From: Nocardia tengchongensis
GTDB taxonomy: Bacteria; Actinomycetota; Actinomycetes; Mycobacteriales; Mycobacteriaceae
Assembly (NCBI RefSeq): GCF_018362975.1
Contig: NZ_CP074371.1
Coordinates: forward strand, 1,550,001 to 1,614,000
Direction: 5' to 3'
Length of the DNA stretch: 64,000 nt
In this document: positions 16,358 to 27,427 of the stretch, one piece after another
Layout of the letters: every line of letters begins with the position of its first letter
How positions within the stretch are numbered: the first letter of the stretch is position 1
Translations under genes and position numbers: made by a program
The notes under the pieces: model-generated
What the model saw: only the letters and a program-made list of their open reading frames with translations
The model's database searches: none
What the model was told of the DNA's origin: nothing

Positions 16358-18318
16358 GGCCCGGAGCGGTCAATCCCGGTGCGCCGGACGCGAAGGCGAA
16401 GTCCTTCGGCCCGTCGCTGAAGCGCCTGCTGCGCATGCTGGCGCCGGATCGGGTCTACCTGATCGTGGTGTTCGTGCTGGCGGTGGGTTCGGTGGTGCTC
16501 AACACCCTGGGCCCGCAGATCCTCGGCAAGGCCACCAACCTGATCTTCGACGGCGTGGTCGGCAAGCAGCTGCCCGCCGGGCAGACCAAGGACGAACTGG
16601 TCGAGGGACTGCGCGCGGGCGGCAACACCACCTTCGCCGACATGCTCGCCAGCATGGACGTGATCCCCGGCACCGGAATCGATTTCACCGCGGTGGGTCA
16701 TGTGCTGGCCTGGGTGCTGGCGCTCTACATCGGCTCCTCGGTGTTCGGCTGGCTGCAGGCGCAGCTTCTGATCGTGGTGCTCAACCGCACCGTGAAGCGG
16801 ATGCGCGCGCAGATCGAGGAGAAGATCCACCGGCTGCCGCTGCGCTACTTCGACTCGATGCCGCGCGGCGATGTGCTCTCGCGCGTCACCAACGACGTCG
16901 ACAATGTGGCACAGACGTTGCAGCAGACCATGTCTCAGCTGATCATCAACGTGCTGTCGGTGATCGGCATCCTGATCATGATGTTCTGGATCTCCTGGAT
17001 CCTGGCCCTGATCGCGCTGCTCACCGTGCCGCTGGCGGTCATCGTGACCGCGCAGATCGCCAAGCGCTCAAAGCCGCATTTCGTGGATCAGTGGAAGTTC
17101 ACCGGCGAGGTGAACGCGCAGGTCGAGGAGGCTTTCACCGGCCACGAGGTGGTCAGCGCGTTCGGTCGGGTGCGCGAGGTGGGGGAGCAGTTCGACGAGA
17201 CCAATGCCAAGCTCTACAACTCGTCGTTCAAGTCGCAGTTCATCTCCGGGCTGATCATGCCCGCCATCATGTTCCTCGGGAACCTGAACTACGTGCTGAT
17301 CGCCGTGGTCGGTGGCCTGCGGGTGGCGTCGGGCAATCTGTCGCTGGGTGAGGTGCAGGCGTTCATCCAGTACTCGCGCGGATTCACCCAGCCGCTCACC
17401 CAGATCGGTTCGATGATGAACCTGCTGCAGTCGGGTGTCGCGTCGGCGGAACGCATCTTCGAGATCCTCGACGCCAAGGAGCAGTCGCCGGATCCGGATC
17501 CGGAGGACTCGCGGCCGCTGGATCGGGGCCGGGTCGCGTTCGAGGACGTGTCCTTCCGCTACGAGGCCGAGACCCCGGTCATCGACGACCTGTCGCTGGT
17601 GGCCGAACCTGGGCACGTGGTGGCCATCGTCGGGCCGACCGGTGCGGGCAAGACCACGCTGGTCAACCTGCTCATGCGGTTCTACGAAGTGGATTCCGGC
17701 GCCATCACCATCGACGGCGTCGACATCACCGCCATCAGCCGTGACCAGCTGCGCTCGCGCATGGGCATGGTGCTGCAGGACACCTGGTTGTTCGGCGGCA
17801 CCATCCGGGAGAACATCGCCTACGGCAACCCGAACGCCTCCGAGGAGGACATCCTCGAGGCGGCCCGGGCGGCGTACGTGGACCGGTTCGTGCACGCGCT
17901 GCCGATGGGCTACGACACCGTCATCGACGAGGAGGGCTCCGGCGTCAGCGCCGGTGAGAAGCAGCTCATCACGATCGCCCGCGCGTTCCTGGCCAAACCG
18001 TCCATCCTGATCCTGGACGAGGCCACCAGCTCGGTCGACACCCGCACCGAGCTGCTGGTGCAGCACGCCATGGCGGCGCTGCGCCGGGACCGCACGAGTT
18101 TCGTGATCGCGCACCGGCTTTCGACGATCCGCGACGCCGACACCATCGTGGTGATGGAGAAGGGCAAGATCGTCGAGCAGGGTACGCACGAGAAACTGCT
18201 CGCCGCTCGCGGCTTCTACTACCGCCTCTACAGCGCCCAGTTCGCCGCCGCCATCACCGACGGCGAGGGCAACAACGTCGACGATCCGGAATCGGACGCC
18301 GTCGTGCTCAGCAAGTAG
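16354..18318 (+). CDS. ABC exporter half-transporter, subunit B
   Basis: 654 residues: N-terminal extension, six helices with a large first external loop (about 65-110), then an ATPase with Walker A GPTGAGKTT, Q-loop LQDTWLFGG, Walker B LILDEATSSVD with canonical Glu, and switch His in IAHRLSTI. The signature motif is degenerate (GVSAGEKQL instead of LSGGQ), as usual for this partner in heterodimeric exporters. Together with subunit A, one composite site is consensus and the other not. It is the last gene of the operon, followed by a hairpin. Confidence 0.88.
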   Translation: MRPGAVNPGAPDAKAKSFGPSLKRLLRMLAPDRVYLIVVFVLAVGSVVLNTLGPQILGKATNLIFDGVVGKQLPAGQTKDELVEGLRAGGNTTFADMLASMDVIPGTGIDFTAVGHVLAWVLALYIGSSVFGWLQAQLLIVVLNRTVKRMRAQIEEKIHRLPLRYFDSMPRGDVLSRVTNDVDNVAQTLQQTMSQLIINVLSVIGILIMMFWISWILALIALLTVPLAVIVTAQIAKRSKPHFVDQWKFTGEVNAQVEEAFTGHEVVSAFGRVREVGEQFDETNAKLYNSSFKSQFISGLIMPAIMFLGNLNYVLIAVVGGLRVASGNLSLGEVQAFIQYSRGFTQPLTQIGSMMNLLQSGVASAERIFEILDAKEQSPDPDPEDSRPLDRGRVAFEDVSFRYEAETPVIDDLSLVAEPGHVVAIVGPTGAGKTTLVNLLMRFYEVDSGAITIDGVDITAISRDQLRSRMGMVLQDTWLFGGTIRENIAYGNPNASEEDILEAARAAYVDRFVHALPMGYDTVIDEEGSGVSAGEKQLITIARAFLAKPSILILDEATSSVDTRTELLVQHAMAALRRDRTSFVIAHRLSTIRDADTIVVMEKGKIVEQGTHEKLLAARGFYYRLYSAQFAAAITDGEGNNVDDPESDAVVLSK

Positions 18319-18333
18319 CTCACGCTCCGACAG

Positions 18334-18363
18334 CCTGGCCCGCACCCAAAGGTGCGGGCCAGG
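18334..18363 (+). terminator. Hairpin terminator after the ABC exporter operon
   Basis: CCTGGCCCGCACC and GGTGCGGGCCAGG pair perfectly around CAAA, 16 bases past the exporter stop. Confidence 0.8.
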
Positions 18364-18381
18364 CCACTTTCGCCGAAGTGA

Positions 18382-19644
<1,263 letters not shown>

Positions 19645-19673
19645 GGCAATTCGACACGACCGCGCCGGAACCC

Positions 19674-20444
19674 TCACTCGTAGATGGCCGAGCGCTCGCG
19701 CGGGCGGTACGAGGGTTCCCGCTTCTTCAGGAAGGCGATGCAGCGGTAGCTGATCGGCAGCACGCACATCTCGACCAGGGTCTTCCAGACGAAGCCCACG
19801 ATCGTGTAGTTGAAGTAGTCGCCCCAGGTGTGGATGCCGATGGCGGTGGCGGCGATGGAGCAGAACACGAAGGTGTCGCCGATCTCGCCCGCCACGGTCG
19901 AACCCAGCAGCCGGGCCCACAGGTGCTTCTCCTTGGTGCGCTCCTTGATCAGCACCAGGGTGATCGAGTTGAGGAACTGGCCCACGAAGTATCCGGCGAT
20001 GCCGGCGAAGGCCAGCTGCGGGGTGTGGCCGAGAACGTCGCCGAAGGACGAGCCGTTCTGTTCGAGGTCGCCGGTCGGCAGTTTGATGACCACCTGGAAG
20101 CAGATGATCATGAGCAGCAGCGCGCCGAACCCGTAGTAGACGATGCGGCGGGTGGCGCGGAAGCCGTAGACCTCGCTGAGGATGTCGCCGATGACGTAGG
20201 CGAGCGGGAAGAGGAAGAACGCGCCGTCCATGGTGATCGGCAGCACGGTGATCGGACCGAGCGACACGTGCTGCCCGGTGAAGAATTGGACGCCCTTGGC
20301 GACGCACACATTGGAGATGAGCAGGACGGCGGTGAAGGCGACCGCCACCGGCGTGAAATATCCCCCGGCCGCATCCGCGAAACTCGCGTGATCGGGCGCG
20401 GGGTGTCCAGATCGGTCGGTATCGACCGTTTTCGATTCACTCAC
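19674..20444 (-). CDS. Queuosine precursor transporter (VUT/YhhQ family)
   Basis: About 256 residues from GTG 20444 (an upstream in-frame start at 20477 is possible). At least six transmembrane helices. Family marks are LLISNVCVAKGVQFF, the region with FLFPLAYVIGDILSEVYGF, and GYFVGQFLNSITLVLIKERTKE. Known YhhQ proteins import preQ0/preQ1 or related bases. It lies 29 bases from the convergent tgt gene, which uses the imported base, so the two form a functional pair. Confidence 0.88.
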   Translation of the reverse strand: MSESKTVDTDRSGHPAPDHASFADAAGGYFTPVAVAFTAVLLISNVCVAKGVQFFTGQHVSLGPITVLPITMDGAFFLFPLAYVIGDILSEVYGFRATRRIVYYGFGALLLMIICFQVVIKLPTGDLEQNGSSFGDVLGHTPQLAFAGIAGYFVGQFLNSITLVLIKERTKEKHLWARLLGSTVAGEIGDTFVFCSIAATAIGIHTWGDYFNYTIVGFVWKTLVEMCVLPISYRCIAFLKKREPSYRPRERSAIYE

Positions 20445-20505
20445 GTCGAAAGTATCCCTGCCTGGACCGATACGCACCGGAGGCTGGGTGACCTAGGCTG
20501 AACGA

Positions 20506-21090
20506 ATGACGAATCCCGGCGATTCCGACGAGTGGTGGAAGCAGTACGGCGGTGAGGGCGTCACGCCCGAAACCCCGCCCGCGGCGCCGCAGCAACCGGC
20601 GCCGCCACCGGCCGGGTACAGCTCGGCCCCGCAGTACCAGACGCCGCCGCTGACTCCGCCGCCGCAGCCGGTGTACCCGAGTTATCCACCGCCGCAGTCG
20701 AATCCGACGCCCACCTACCCGGCCGGTGGGCAGCAGCCGCCCGCCTACGGGCAGCAGCCGCCGGTTCCGGGGCAGCCGGCCTACGGCGGCTATCCGGGCT
20801 ACCAGCCCTACGGCTACGCGGCGCCGACGTCGCAGACCAGTCCGCTGGCCATCGCCTCGCTGGTGGTGTCGATCATCGGCCTGCCCGCGATGTTCTTCTG
20901 CGCCTTCCTGCCGGTGGTCTCGATCGTCGGGTTGGTGCTGGGGGTCGTGGCGTTGAATCAGCTGAAGTCCAACGGGCAGCAGGGACGTGGGCTGGCGCTG
21001 GGCGGAATCTGGGTGGGCGCGATCGGCACCGTGCTGGGGCTCGGCGGCTTCCTGATCTTCATCATCGCCAGCGCGATGGGCTCGAACTGA
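20506..21090 (+). CDS. Pro-rich DUF4190 membrane protein
   Basis: 194 residues. The first 105 or so form a Pro/Gln/Tyr-rich cytoplasmic tail (PPPAGYSSAPQYQTPPL, repeated GQQPP). Then come two transmembrane helices typical of DUF4190 (SPLAIASLVVSIIGLPAMFF, SIVGLVLGVVALNQLKSNGQQGRGLALGGIWVG split by a short loop). Function is unknown; such tails in actinobacteria suggest envelope or division-site scaffolding, which is inference. It is divergent from the queuosine transporter. Confidence 0.8.
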   Translation: MTNPGDSDEWWKQYGGEGVTPETPPAAPQQPAPPPAGYSSAPQYQTPPLTPPPQPVYPSYPPPQSNPTPTYPAGGQQPPAYGQQPPVPGQPAYGGYPGYQPYGYAAPTSQTSPLAIASLVVSIIGLPAMFFCAFLPVVSIVGLVLGVVALNQLKSNGQQGRGLALGGIWVGAIGTVLGLGGFLIFIIASAMGSN

Positions 21091-21111
21091 CCGCACCTCG
21101 GGTCACCAATG

Positions 21112-21148
21112 ACAATGGGGCGCATCCTTTTCGGATGCGCCCCATTGT
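21112..21148. terminator. Bidirectional hairpin terminator
   Basis: A perfect 16-base-pair stem (ACAATGGGGCGCATCC and its reverse complement) with a five-base loop, between the convergent DUF4190 and RDD genes. Confidence 0.9.
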
Positions 21149-21169
21149 TGATTCCGCGTCGGAAGAGCG

Positions 21170-21961
21170 TCAGCCCTTCAGCACCTGGGTGCCGCCGGCG
21201 AACATGTCGTGCCAGCCCTGCTTGGTCGGGCTCTGCTCGATGGTGATCGCGATGTAGATCGCCATACCGAGGCCGACCAGGGTGCCCAGGCACGGGACCA
21301 GCTGCACGATGACGAACAGGTTGCGCTTGGCCGAGGTGGCCGGGTCCAGCGGCGCGCCGCCGGGGCCGACCACGCGCAGGCCCAGGATCTTCTTGCCCAG
21401 GGTCTGGCCGCCCTGCTGGGTCTCCATGAAGATGAAGTAGCCGAAGAGGATGACCGGGACCAGCACGCTCCACAGCCACGCGATGTTGTTGGGCAGCAGT
21501 GCCTCGATGATGCCGGCCGGGATTCCGATGATCAGCGAGTCGATGATGCGGGCCGCGAAGCGGGTCCACAGGTCGCCGGGCTGCGAGCCGCCGTAGCCGC
21601 CGCCGAAACCGGGCTGGCCGCCGTCCGGGTACGGCTGGTACGCCGGCTGGCCGTAGGGCTGCTGCTGGCCGTAGGCGTCGGCCGGGGGCTGCTGCTGGCC
21701 GTAGGGGTCGGACTGACCGAACGGCTGCTGGCCGTACTGCGGCGGCTGCTGCTGCGCGTACGGGTCGGACTGGCCGTAGGGCTGCTGACCGTAGGGCTGC
21801 TGCGGCGGCTGCTGCTGGCCGTAGGGGTCGGGCTGGCCGTAGGGCTGCTGCTGACCGTACGGCTGCTGTGGCTGCTGCGGCTGCCCATACGGCTGCTGCG
21901 GCTGCCCGTACGGCTGGCCGCCCTGCGGATACTGGTTGGGGTCGTACCCACCGCTCGTCAT
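21170..21961 (-). CDS. RDD family membrane protein with YGQQQP repeats
   Basis: 263 residues. The N-terminal half is a low-complexity tail built of many short YGQ-Q/P-P units (for example QQPYGQPDPYGQQQPP), which makes the DNA at about 21580-21950 internally repetitive. The C-terminal half is an RDD domain: LWTRFAARIIDSLIIGIPAG, a second helix VLVPVILFGYFIFMETQQGG, and LGKKILGLRVVGPGG. RDD proteins are poorly characterised; some act as ion exchangers. The Q/P/Y tail resembles that of the convergent DUF4190 protein, so the two may share a location or partner. Confidence 0.85.
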   Translation of the reverse strand: MTSGGYDPNQYPQGGQPYGQPQQPYGQPQQPQQPYGQQQPYGQPDPYGQQQPPQQPYGQQPYGQSDPYAQQQPPQYGQQPFGQSDPYGQQQPPADAYGQQQPYGQPAYQPYPDGGQPGFGGGYGGSQPGDLWTRFAARIIDSLIIGIPAGIIEALLPNNIAWLWSVLVPVILFGYFIFMETQQGGQTLGKKILGLRVVGPGGAPLDPATSAKRNLFVIVQLVPCLGTLVGLGMAIYIAITIEQSPTKQGWHDMFAGGTQVLKG

Positions 21962-22012
21962 TGTTTCCGCCGTCCTCGTCGAATTCGTTCGGGATCTGGT
22001 CGAGTGCGTACG

Positions 22013-22963
22013 TTACGGACATTTGCGGGGTTGCAACAACCCGTCCGGGTCGAGTCTCCACGGTTCTTGCGGCAGGTTTTCCAGGCGGAATCGTTCCAGC
22101 AGACCGGAAGGCGTGATTGCGCCGGCGTAGCCGAGCGAGTCCGCGAGCACGCACAGCACGTGTTGCGGGGATTCGCCCAGCGCCGCCCGATCGCGCAGGG
22201 TGACCGCGCCGTCGCGCTTCGCGAGCCGTTGCCCGGAGGTGTTCAGGACCAATGGGACATGGGCGTATTCGGGCAGGGGCAGGCCGAGCAGCGTCGCCAG
22301 ATACGCCTGCCGCGGGGTGGAGGGCAGCAGGTCGTCGCCGCGCACCACCTGATCGATGCCCTGGTCGGCGTCGTCGACCACGACCGCGAGGTTGTAGGCG
22401 GGGGTGCCGTCGCCGCGGCGGAGCACGAGATCGTCGACCGCGCCGCGGTATTCGCCGAGCAGGCGGTCGGTGACGGTGAATTCGGTGACGGCCGCGCGCA
22501 GCCGCAGCGCGGCGGGCCGGCCTTCGTCACGGCGTTGCCGGATCTCGTGGTCGGTGAGATTCCGGCAGGTGCCGGGGTAGGCGCCCATCGGGCCGTGCGG
22601 TGCGGTCACCGCCTGCTGGATTTCCTTACGCGTGCAGAAGCATTCGTAGGTCAGGCCCGCCGCGGTGAGCCGTTCGATGGCGGCTTCGTACAGGGGGAGC
22701 CGGCGTGACTGCCACTCCACCGGTCCGTCCCAGTCCAGGCCGAGCGCGGCCAGATCCTCCAGTTGCCGTTCGGCCGCACCCGCTTTCACGCGGTCCAGGT
22801 CCTCCATGCGGAGCAGGAATCCGCGCCCGGTGGAGCGGGCGAAGAGCCAAGCCAGCAGTGCGGTTCGCAGATTGCCCAGGTGCAGGTCGCCGGAAGGACT
22901 CGGCGCGAAGCGGCCGGACCCGGCCGGGCGTTCGGCTGTTGCTGGGACAAGGTCGGTGGGCAC
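22013..22963 (-). CDS. gluQ: Glutamyl-Q tRNA(Asp) synthetase
   Basis: 316 residues from GTG 22963. A truncated glutamyl-tRNA synthetase without the anticodon-binding domain. It attaches glutamate to the queuosine base of tRNA-Asp. Motifs are the HIGH-like [16 protein letters not shown], zinc ligands in ECFCTRKE and YPGTCRNL, and the KMSKS-like [10 protein letters not shown]. It sits within 3 kb of tgt and the queuosine-precursor transporter, so the window holds import, insertion and decoration of Q. An open frame extends upstream, but the chosen start gives the family length. Confidence 0.9.
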   Translation of the reverse strand: MPTDLVPATAERPAGSGRFAPSPSGDLHLGNLRTALLAWLFARSTGRGFLLRMEDLDRVKAGAAERQLEDLAALGLDWDGPVEWQSRRLPLYEAAIERLTAAGLTYECFCTRKEIQQAVTAPHGPMGAYPGTCRNLTDHEIRQRRDEGRPAALRLRAAVTEFTVTDRLLGEYRGAVDDLVLRRGDGTPAYNLAVVVDDADQGIDQVVRGDDLLPSTPRQAYLATLLGLPLPEYAHVPLVLNTSGQRLAKRDGAVTLRDRAALGESPQHVLCVLADSLGYAGAITPSGLLERFRLENLPQEPWRLDPDGLLQPRKCP

Positions 22964-23061
22964 GTTGGTCGATGGTAGTTCGCATCCTTCGCAGTGCTTC
23001 CGATCCAACGCATTCCTGCGGGTGCACACAGCGAGTGCGGTGAGACAACGCGGTTGCGAAT

Positions 23062-23568
23062 TCAGTGTGAGATTGTGAGCCGGGCTCGAAGGTCGGTGTC
23101 GGAGATGGGTTTTCCCTGCTCGAGCGCCATGAGCAGCGTGTGCGCGCGGTCCACCAGGCCGGGCGAGTCGATGCCGTAGGGGGCGGTTCCGTAGGCGGAG
23201 AGGCGATCCGACGCGCGTTTCAGGAGGGTGCGCGCGCCCTTGGCGTTTCCCCGTTGAATGTGGGTGAGCCCAACGGCAAATTGCGCGAGGCCCTGCCACA
23301 GCGACTTCTCGGCGAACGGACCGTTCTTCCAGGCGGCCTCGAGTACCTCGTGGGCGTTGAAAGCCAGGCCCTCGTCGAGCAGACGCTGGGCATAGTCGAG
23401 GGTTTCGGCGGGCGGCAGGTCGAGGTCCTCGGGGATGCGGGGGACACCGGCGCTGCCGAATGGGAGGGGTCGCCCAAATCGGTCACGAGGACGGGCATTC
23501 CGGGCGCGGCCGTCGTCGTCGCGGTCCCGTCCGGTGTCGTCCTGTGTCTGCTCGGGCATGCCCTCCAT
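23062..23568 (-). CDS. DUF309 family protein
   Basis: About 168 residues (ATG 23568, or ATG 23559). A charged Asp/Arg-rich N-terminus is followed by the DUF309 core: [24 protein letters not shown] and [19 protein letters not shown], an all-helical domain with a conserved His-Glu pair (AHEV). Function is unknown. Intergenic AT-rich DNA lies upstream. Confidence 0.85.
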   Translation of the reverse strand: MEGMPEQTQDDTGRDRDDDGRARNARPRDRFGRPLPFGSAGVPRIPEDLDLPPAETLDYAQRLLDEGLAFNAHEVLEAAWKNGPFAEKSLWQGLAQFAVGLTHIQRGNAKGARTLLKRASDRLSAYGTAPYGIDSPGLVDRAHTLLMALEQGKPISDTDLRARLTISH

Positions 23569-23952
23569 GATTCCCTATGCGGGGAGCTCCGGGTCCGTCC
23601 GGAGCCCTCCGGGGGTCGCGGAGGGGTGGCCAGCGGAATTCCGTCTTCTGAAATTCAATAGACTCAAATTTGGGCTAATTTCTTGCAAATAAATAGCTGG
23701 CTAACCTTGCCACATATTTGCTGATTGAAAACGAAAGAATGCGATCTCCTAATGACGAACCCTGCTACTGTTTAGCCCGGGAACGGCCATCGGGGGTGCA
23801 TTCCCATCGCGAAGTGCAGAGAACAGGTTGTACGGAGCGTTTGCGTGCGACCCGTGGCGTACCGGGGACTTGGGGTTCCCGAGGTCACCCAACGGTCGCC
23901 AAGATCGATGCCAGCAGGATTCCAAGCTTGACGCAGAAAAGGAGCTAGTACC
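23569..23952. other. 384-base gene-free region with an unusually AT-rich core
   Basis: No convincing reading frame. Bases at about 23645-23770 are far richer in A and T than the surroundings (runs such as CAAATTTGGG, TTGCAAATAAATAG, GATTGAAAACGAAAG). Such a patch is typical of promoters of horizontally acquired or silenced genes in actinobacteria. The DUF397 gene starts at its right end after an AAAAGGAG box at 23938-23945. Confidence 0.6.
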
Positions 23953-24162
23953 GTGAAGGTGGATTTCACCGGCGCCGTTTGGCGCAAGAGCAAACACAGC
24001 GGCCCCAACGGCAACTGCGTGGAGGTCGCGTTTCTCGGCGACGGCAATGTCGCGGTCCGGGATACCAAGGACCTCGGCGCCGGGCCGATCCTGGCTTTCA
24101 CCCCCGGCGAGTGGGATGCCTTCGTGGCCGGCGTCTCCGACGGGGAGTTCAACCGGGCCTGA
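23953..24162 (+). CDS. DUF397 protein (orphan)
   Basis: 69 residues from GTG 23953 with a strong AAAGGAG box. The full DUF397 pattern is present: WRKSKHSGPNGNCVEVAF, VAVRDTKDLGAGPILAFTPGEWDAFV. In most actinobacteria DUF397 genes sit beside an XRE-type DUF5753 regulator and act with it in developmental control or as antitoxin-like partners. No such regulator is adjacent here: upstream is the AT-rich gap and downstream a terminator. Confidence 0.93.
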   Translation: MKVDFTGAVWRKSKHSGPNGNCVEVAFLGDGNVAVRDTKDLGAGPILAFTPGEWDAFVAGVSDGEFNRA

Positions 24163-24206
24163 CCCGCCCGCGGGCCGTGCCGCCGCGGCCCCACCGGGAA
24201 CACAGA

Positions 24207-24239
24207 GAATCCCCCGAGTCCCGGAGACTCGGGGGATTC
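24207..24239. terminator. Hairpin terminator between DUF397 and qcrB-like genes
   Basis: GAATCCCCCGAGTC and GACTCGGGGGATTC form a perfect 14-base-pair stem around CCGGA. Confidence 0.88.
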
Positions 24240-24267
24240 GCTCTGTGCAACTCCGGACGCGGGACCG

Positions 24268-25938
24268 CTAGGTGGTCCGGTGCCCGTCGCCGGATTGCCC
24301 GTTGCCGGATTGCCCGTTGCCCGCCACGCGTTCCTGCGCCTTCCGCAGCACCGCCAGCTGGGCGCGCTCGGCCGCATGGTCGTTGGCGGCATTGAGTGCG
24401 CGCTCCTCCGGGGGATCGGCCCAGAAGAACGCGCCGGTGCCGGGCTGCCCGGCGACGCCGAGCTGGTTCATCTTCCGGGGTACCCGGGCGCCCTGATATT
24501 CCAGGGGAATCGGATGCCCGTGCGCGTCCACCGGCCCCAGCGGCTGATGCACCTCGATGTACTCGCCGTGCGGAAGTCGCCGCACCACACCGGTTTCGAT
24601 GCCGTGTTCGAGCACGCTGCGGTCGGCGCGCTGCAGGCCCACACACAGCCGGTAGGCGAGGGCGTAGGCCAGCGGCGGGACGAGCAGCAGCCCGATGCGG
24701 AAGGCCCAGGTGGTGGCATTGAGCGAGATATCGAACTTGAAGGCGATGATGTCGTTGACGCAGGCCAGCGTGAGGATCAGATAGAAGGCCAGCGACATGG
24801 CCCCGATGGCGGTGCGCACCGGCACGTCGCGGGGCCGCTGCAGCAGGTTGTGCCGGGCCCGATCACCGGTGAGCCGCTTCTCGATCCACGGGTAGGCGAT
24901 GATCAGCGTGAAGATCAGCGGCATGAACAGCGCCACCGAGAACGCGCCGGGGATGGTGTGCCCGAACGGGTACGCCTCCCAGGCCGGGAACAGGCGCAGG
25001 AAGCCGTCGGTCCACATCATGTAGAAGTCGGGTTGGGTGCCGGCCGAGACCTGGGAAGGGTTGTAGGGGCCCAGATTCCAGATCGGATTGATCTGCAACA
25101 GCCCGCCCATCAGCGCGAGCGCGCCCAGGGTGAAGGCGAAGAACGCGCCCTGGTCCAGCGAGAAGACCGGGACGATGCGGGTGCCGACGACGTTCTTCTC
25201 ACCGCGTCCGGGGCCCGGGTACTGGGTGTGCTTCTGGTACCAGACCAGCGCGATGTGAACGACGATGAGTGCCAGCATGATTCCGGGCAGCAGTAGCACG
25301 TGCGCGATGTAGAGCCGCGGAATGATGATGGTGCCGGGGAAGTCTCCGCCGAACATGAGCCAGTGCAGCCAGGTGCCGATGACCGGGCTGCCCAGGGTGA
25401 TCCCGGCGAAGGCGGCGCGCAGGCCGGTGCCGGAGAGCAGGTCGTCGGGGAGCGAGTAACCGAAGAAGCCCTCGAACATGGCCATGATCAACAGCAGCGC
25501 ACCGATCACCCAGTTGGCCTCGCGGGGTTTGCGGAAGGCGCCGGTGAAGAAGATCCGGCACATGTGGACGATCATCGACGCGGTGAACAGCAGCGCTGCC
25601 CAATGGTGCACCTGCCGCACGAAGAGTCCGCCGCGTACGTCGAACGAGATGTTGAGCGCGGTCTCGTAGGCGCGCGACATGGTGACGCCGCGCAGCGGCT
25701 GATAGGAGCCGTTGTAGGTGACGTCACCCATGGAGGGGTCGAAATACAAGGTCAAATAGACGCCGGAGAGCAGCAGAATGATGAAGCTGTACAGCGCGAT
25801 TTCACCGAGCAGGAACGACCAGTGGGTCGGAAATACCTTGTTGATCGATCGTTTCAGGAATGCGGCGCCCTGGTACCGCTGATCCATCTCATCGGCTTGT
25901 TTGCCAAGTCGACCGGCGATCTTGTTGGTGGTTGCCAT
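24268..25938 (-). CDS. Stand-alone cytochrome b subunit of the bc1 complex (QcrB paralogue)
   Basis: 556 residues from ATG 25938 (GTG 25947 alternative). It forms the quinol-oxidising membrane core of cytochrome bc1. Haem-ligand His pairs are visible ([13 protein letters not shown] and [22 protein letters not shown] and [13 protein letters not shown]). The actinobacterial Qo motif PDFY lies in [15 protein letters not shown]. The long C-terminal tail is typical of actinobacteria and here ends in repeated GNGQSG units. The normal neighbours qcrC, qcrA and ctaE are absent, so this is probably an extra copy. It is divergent from the WS/DGAT-like gene across a palindrome. Confidence 0.88.
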   Translation of the reverse strand: MATTNKIAGRLGKQADEMDQRYQGAAFLKRSINKVFPTHWSFLLGEIALYSFIILLLSGVYLTLYFDPSMGDVTYNGSYQPLRGVTMSRAYETALNISFDVRGGLFVRQVHHWAALLFTASMIVHMCRIFFTGAFRKPREANWVIGALLLIMAMFEGFFGYSLPDDLLSGTGLRAAFAGITLGSPVIGTWLHWLMFGGDFPGTIIIPRLYIAHVLLLPGIMLALIVVHIALVWYQKHTQYPGPGRGEKNVVGTRIVPVFSLDQGAFFAFTLGALALMGGLLQINPIWNLGPYNPSQVSAGTQPDFYMMWTDGFLRLFPAWEAYPFGHTIPGAFSVALFMPLIFTLIIAYPWIEKRLTGDRARHNLLQRPRDVPVRTAIGAMSLAFYLILTLACVNDIIAFKFDISLNATTWAFRIGLLLVPPLAYALAYRLCVGLQRADRSVLEHGIETGVVRRLPHGEYIEVHQPLGPVDAHGHPIPLEYQGARVPRKMNQLGVAGQPGTGAFFWADPPEERALNAANDHAAERAQLAVLRKAQERVAGNGQSGNGQSGDGHRTT

Positions 25939-25983
25939 AGCGGTCACCCCGCCCCCGGGACAGTGCTAATGCTTCTACTACAA

Positions 25984-25999
25984 ACGGTAGCACTACCGT
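25984..25999. promoter_or_regulatory. Perfect palindrome between the qcrB-like and WS/DGAT-like genes
   Basis: ACGGTAG-CA-CTACCGT, a 16-base perfect inverted repeat in the 97-base divergent promoter region. It is an operator candidate. Its half-sites resemble those at 13261-13284 but in the opposite arrangement. Confidence 0.45.
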
Positions 26000-26035
26000 G
26001 TCCGCAGCGCATCGGGTTTTCGTTATGGTCATCGG

Positions 26036-27427
26036 GTGAATTCCCTGGCCGCCCGGGACGCCACCATGTACTGGCTGTCCGCGCGCACCCGCAACGACCT
26101 GTTCCTGCTGTACTGCTTCGCCGACACCGGCCGCGATGCGGAGCAGCTGCGGGCCGCCGTCGCGAAGCGGGTGATCCACATTCCGGATTTGCTGATACGC
26201 GTGCTGGATGTTCCTGCGAACATTGCGTATCCGGTATGGGCGACTTGCGAATTCACGAACGATCAATTCGTCGACCACGCCTCCGCCGATGCCACCTGGG
26301 CGCTGGTCACCGACGAGCTCGGCGACCTGCTCGGCACCGGCCTGAACGCGAACAACCGCCCCTGGCGGCTGCACGTCTTCCGAAACGTCCGGGGCGTACC
26401 AGGATTCGCCACCGGTGAGCACGCCCTGATAGCGGTACTTCAGCTGTCCCACGCCCTGGCCGACGGCCGCCGCGCCGCCGCCATCGCCCGCGCGCTCTTC
26501 GGGACGACCGAATTGCCGGCCGCGCCGACTCCGGCGCCCTCCGCGCCGTTCCCGGTTCGATTCCTACCGGCCCGCCTGCGCGCGGCGGCGACGGGCGCCC
26601 TCGCCGCGACCCGCGCGCTCCCCGGTATTCCGATCGGCATGGCACACACTGTGTTTCGAGGTCTGTCCGCCGCCAAGGCGCAGCGGAGCCTCGCCGAACT
26701 CACGGCTGCCGGTGAGCTCCCGCCGCCCGCACCCGACACCGACCCGAACCTGTTGAACGGCACCGGCGGCCCCCCGGTCGCGCACGCCGTGCGAATGCTG
26801 GTGTGCGACAAGAACCGCCTGCACGCGCCGGACCATTCGGTCACGGTCGTCGCCCTCACCGCCGTCTCGCTCGCGCTGGAGCGCTATCTCCGCGACCGCG
26901 GCGCGCCGATCACCGACCTGCACGCCCAGGTGCCCATGGCCGTTGCCCTGACCGGCGCCGGCCGCAACGGTTACCGCGACCTGTCGGTGGATCTGGCCGT
27001 CTCCGCACCCGCGGCACGCACCCGCGCCGACCGCATCGCCGCCGAACTGACCGCCCGCCGCACCCGCGCCGCGCATCCGCTCCAGCAGGCGCAGGACGAC
27101 GTGACCGCCGTCCTCCCCGCCCCGATCCTGCATCGCGACGTGACCCACGCCCCGATCGACGTCCTCCCCGAACGAGTTTCGGGTCACACCGTGCTCTCCA
27201 GCGTCGACCGCGGTCCCGCCGATCTCGAGTTCGGCGGCGGTCCGGTCCGTTTCACCGCGGGCTTCCCGGCTCTGGGCACCGTCATGCACCTCACCCACGG
27301 CCTGCACGGCCTCGGCGACACCGTCACCCTCTCCGTCCACGCCGACCCCGCCGTAATCCCCGATCCGGACCACTACATCGAGTTGCTGGAGTCGGCGCTG
27401 GACGAGGTCGCCCGCGCCTTGCGATAG
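26036..27427 (+). CDS. WS/DGAT-like O-acyltransferase
   Basis: 463 residues from GTG 26036. It opens with LAARDATMYWLSARTRNDLF and carries LQLSHALADGRRAAAIA, a form of the HHxxxDG active-site motif in which the first His is Ser and the second (catalytic) His is kept. The C-terminal half has the DUF1298-like region with LHAQVPMAVA and ending HGLGDTVTLSVHADPAV. Family members make wax esters or triacylglycerol from acyl-CoA. This copy is divergent from the family consensus, so substrate and activity are uncertain. It is divergent from the qcrB-like gene. Confidence 0.75.
   Translation: MNSLAARDATMYWLSARTRNDLFLLYCFADTGRDAEQLRAAVAKRVIHIPDLLIRVLDVPANIAYPVWATCEFTNDQFVDHASADATWALVTDELGDLLGTGLNANNRPWRLHVFRNVRGVPGFATGEHALIAVLQLSHALADGRRAAAIARALFGTTELPAAPTPAPSAPFPVRFLPARLRAAATGALAATRALPGIPIGMAHTVFRGLSAAKAQRSLAELTAAGELPPPAPDTDPNLLNGTGGPPVAHAVRMLVCDKNRLHAPDHSVTVVALTAVSLALERYLRDRGAPITDLHAQVPMAVALTGAGRNGYRDLSVDLAVSAPAARTRADRIAAELTARRTRAAHPLQQAQDDVTAVLPAPILHRDVTHAPIDVLPERVSGHTVLSSVDRGPADLEFGGGPVRFTAGFPALGTVMHLTHGLHGLGDTVTLSVHADPAVIPDPDHYIELLESALDEVARALR

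Noticed and set aside
21580..21950. Short regular repeats that might suggest a CRISPR or minisatellite
   Set aside because: They are in-frame YGQ-P coding repeats of the RDD protein; no spacers and no cas genes.
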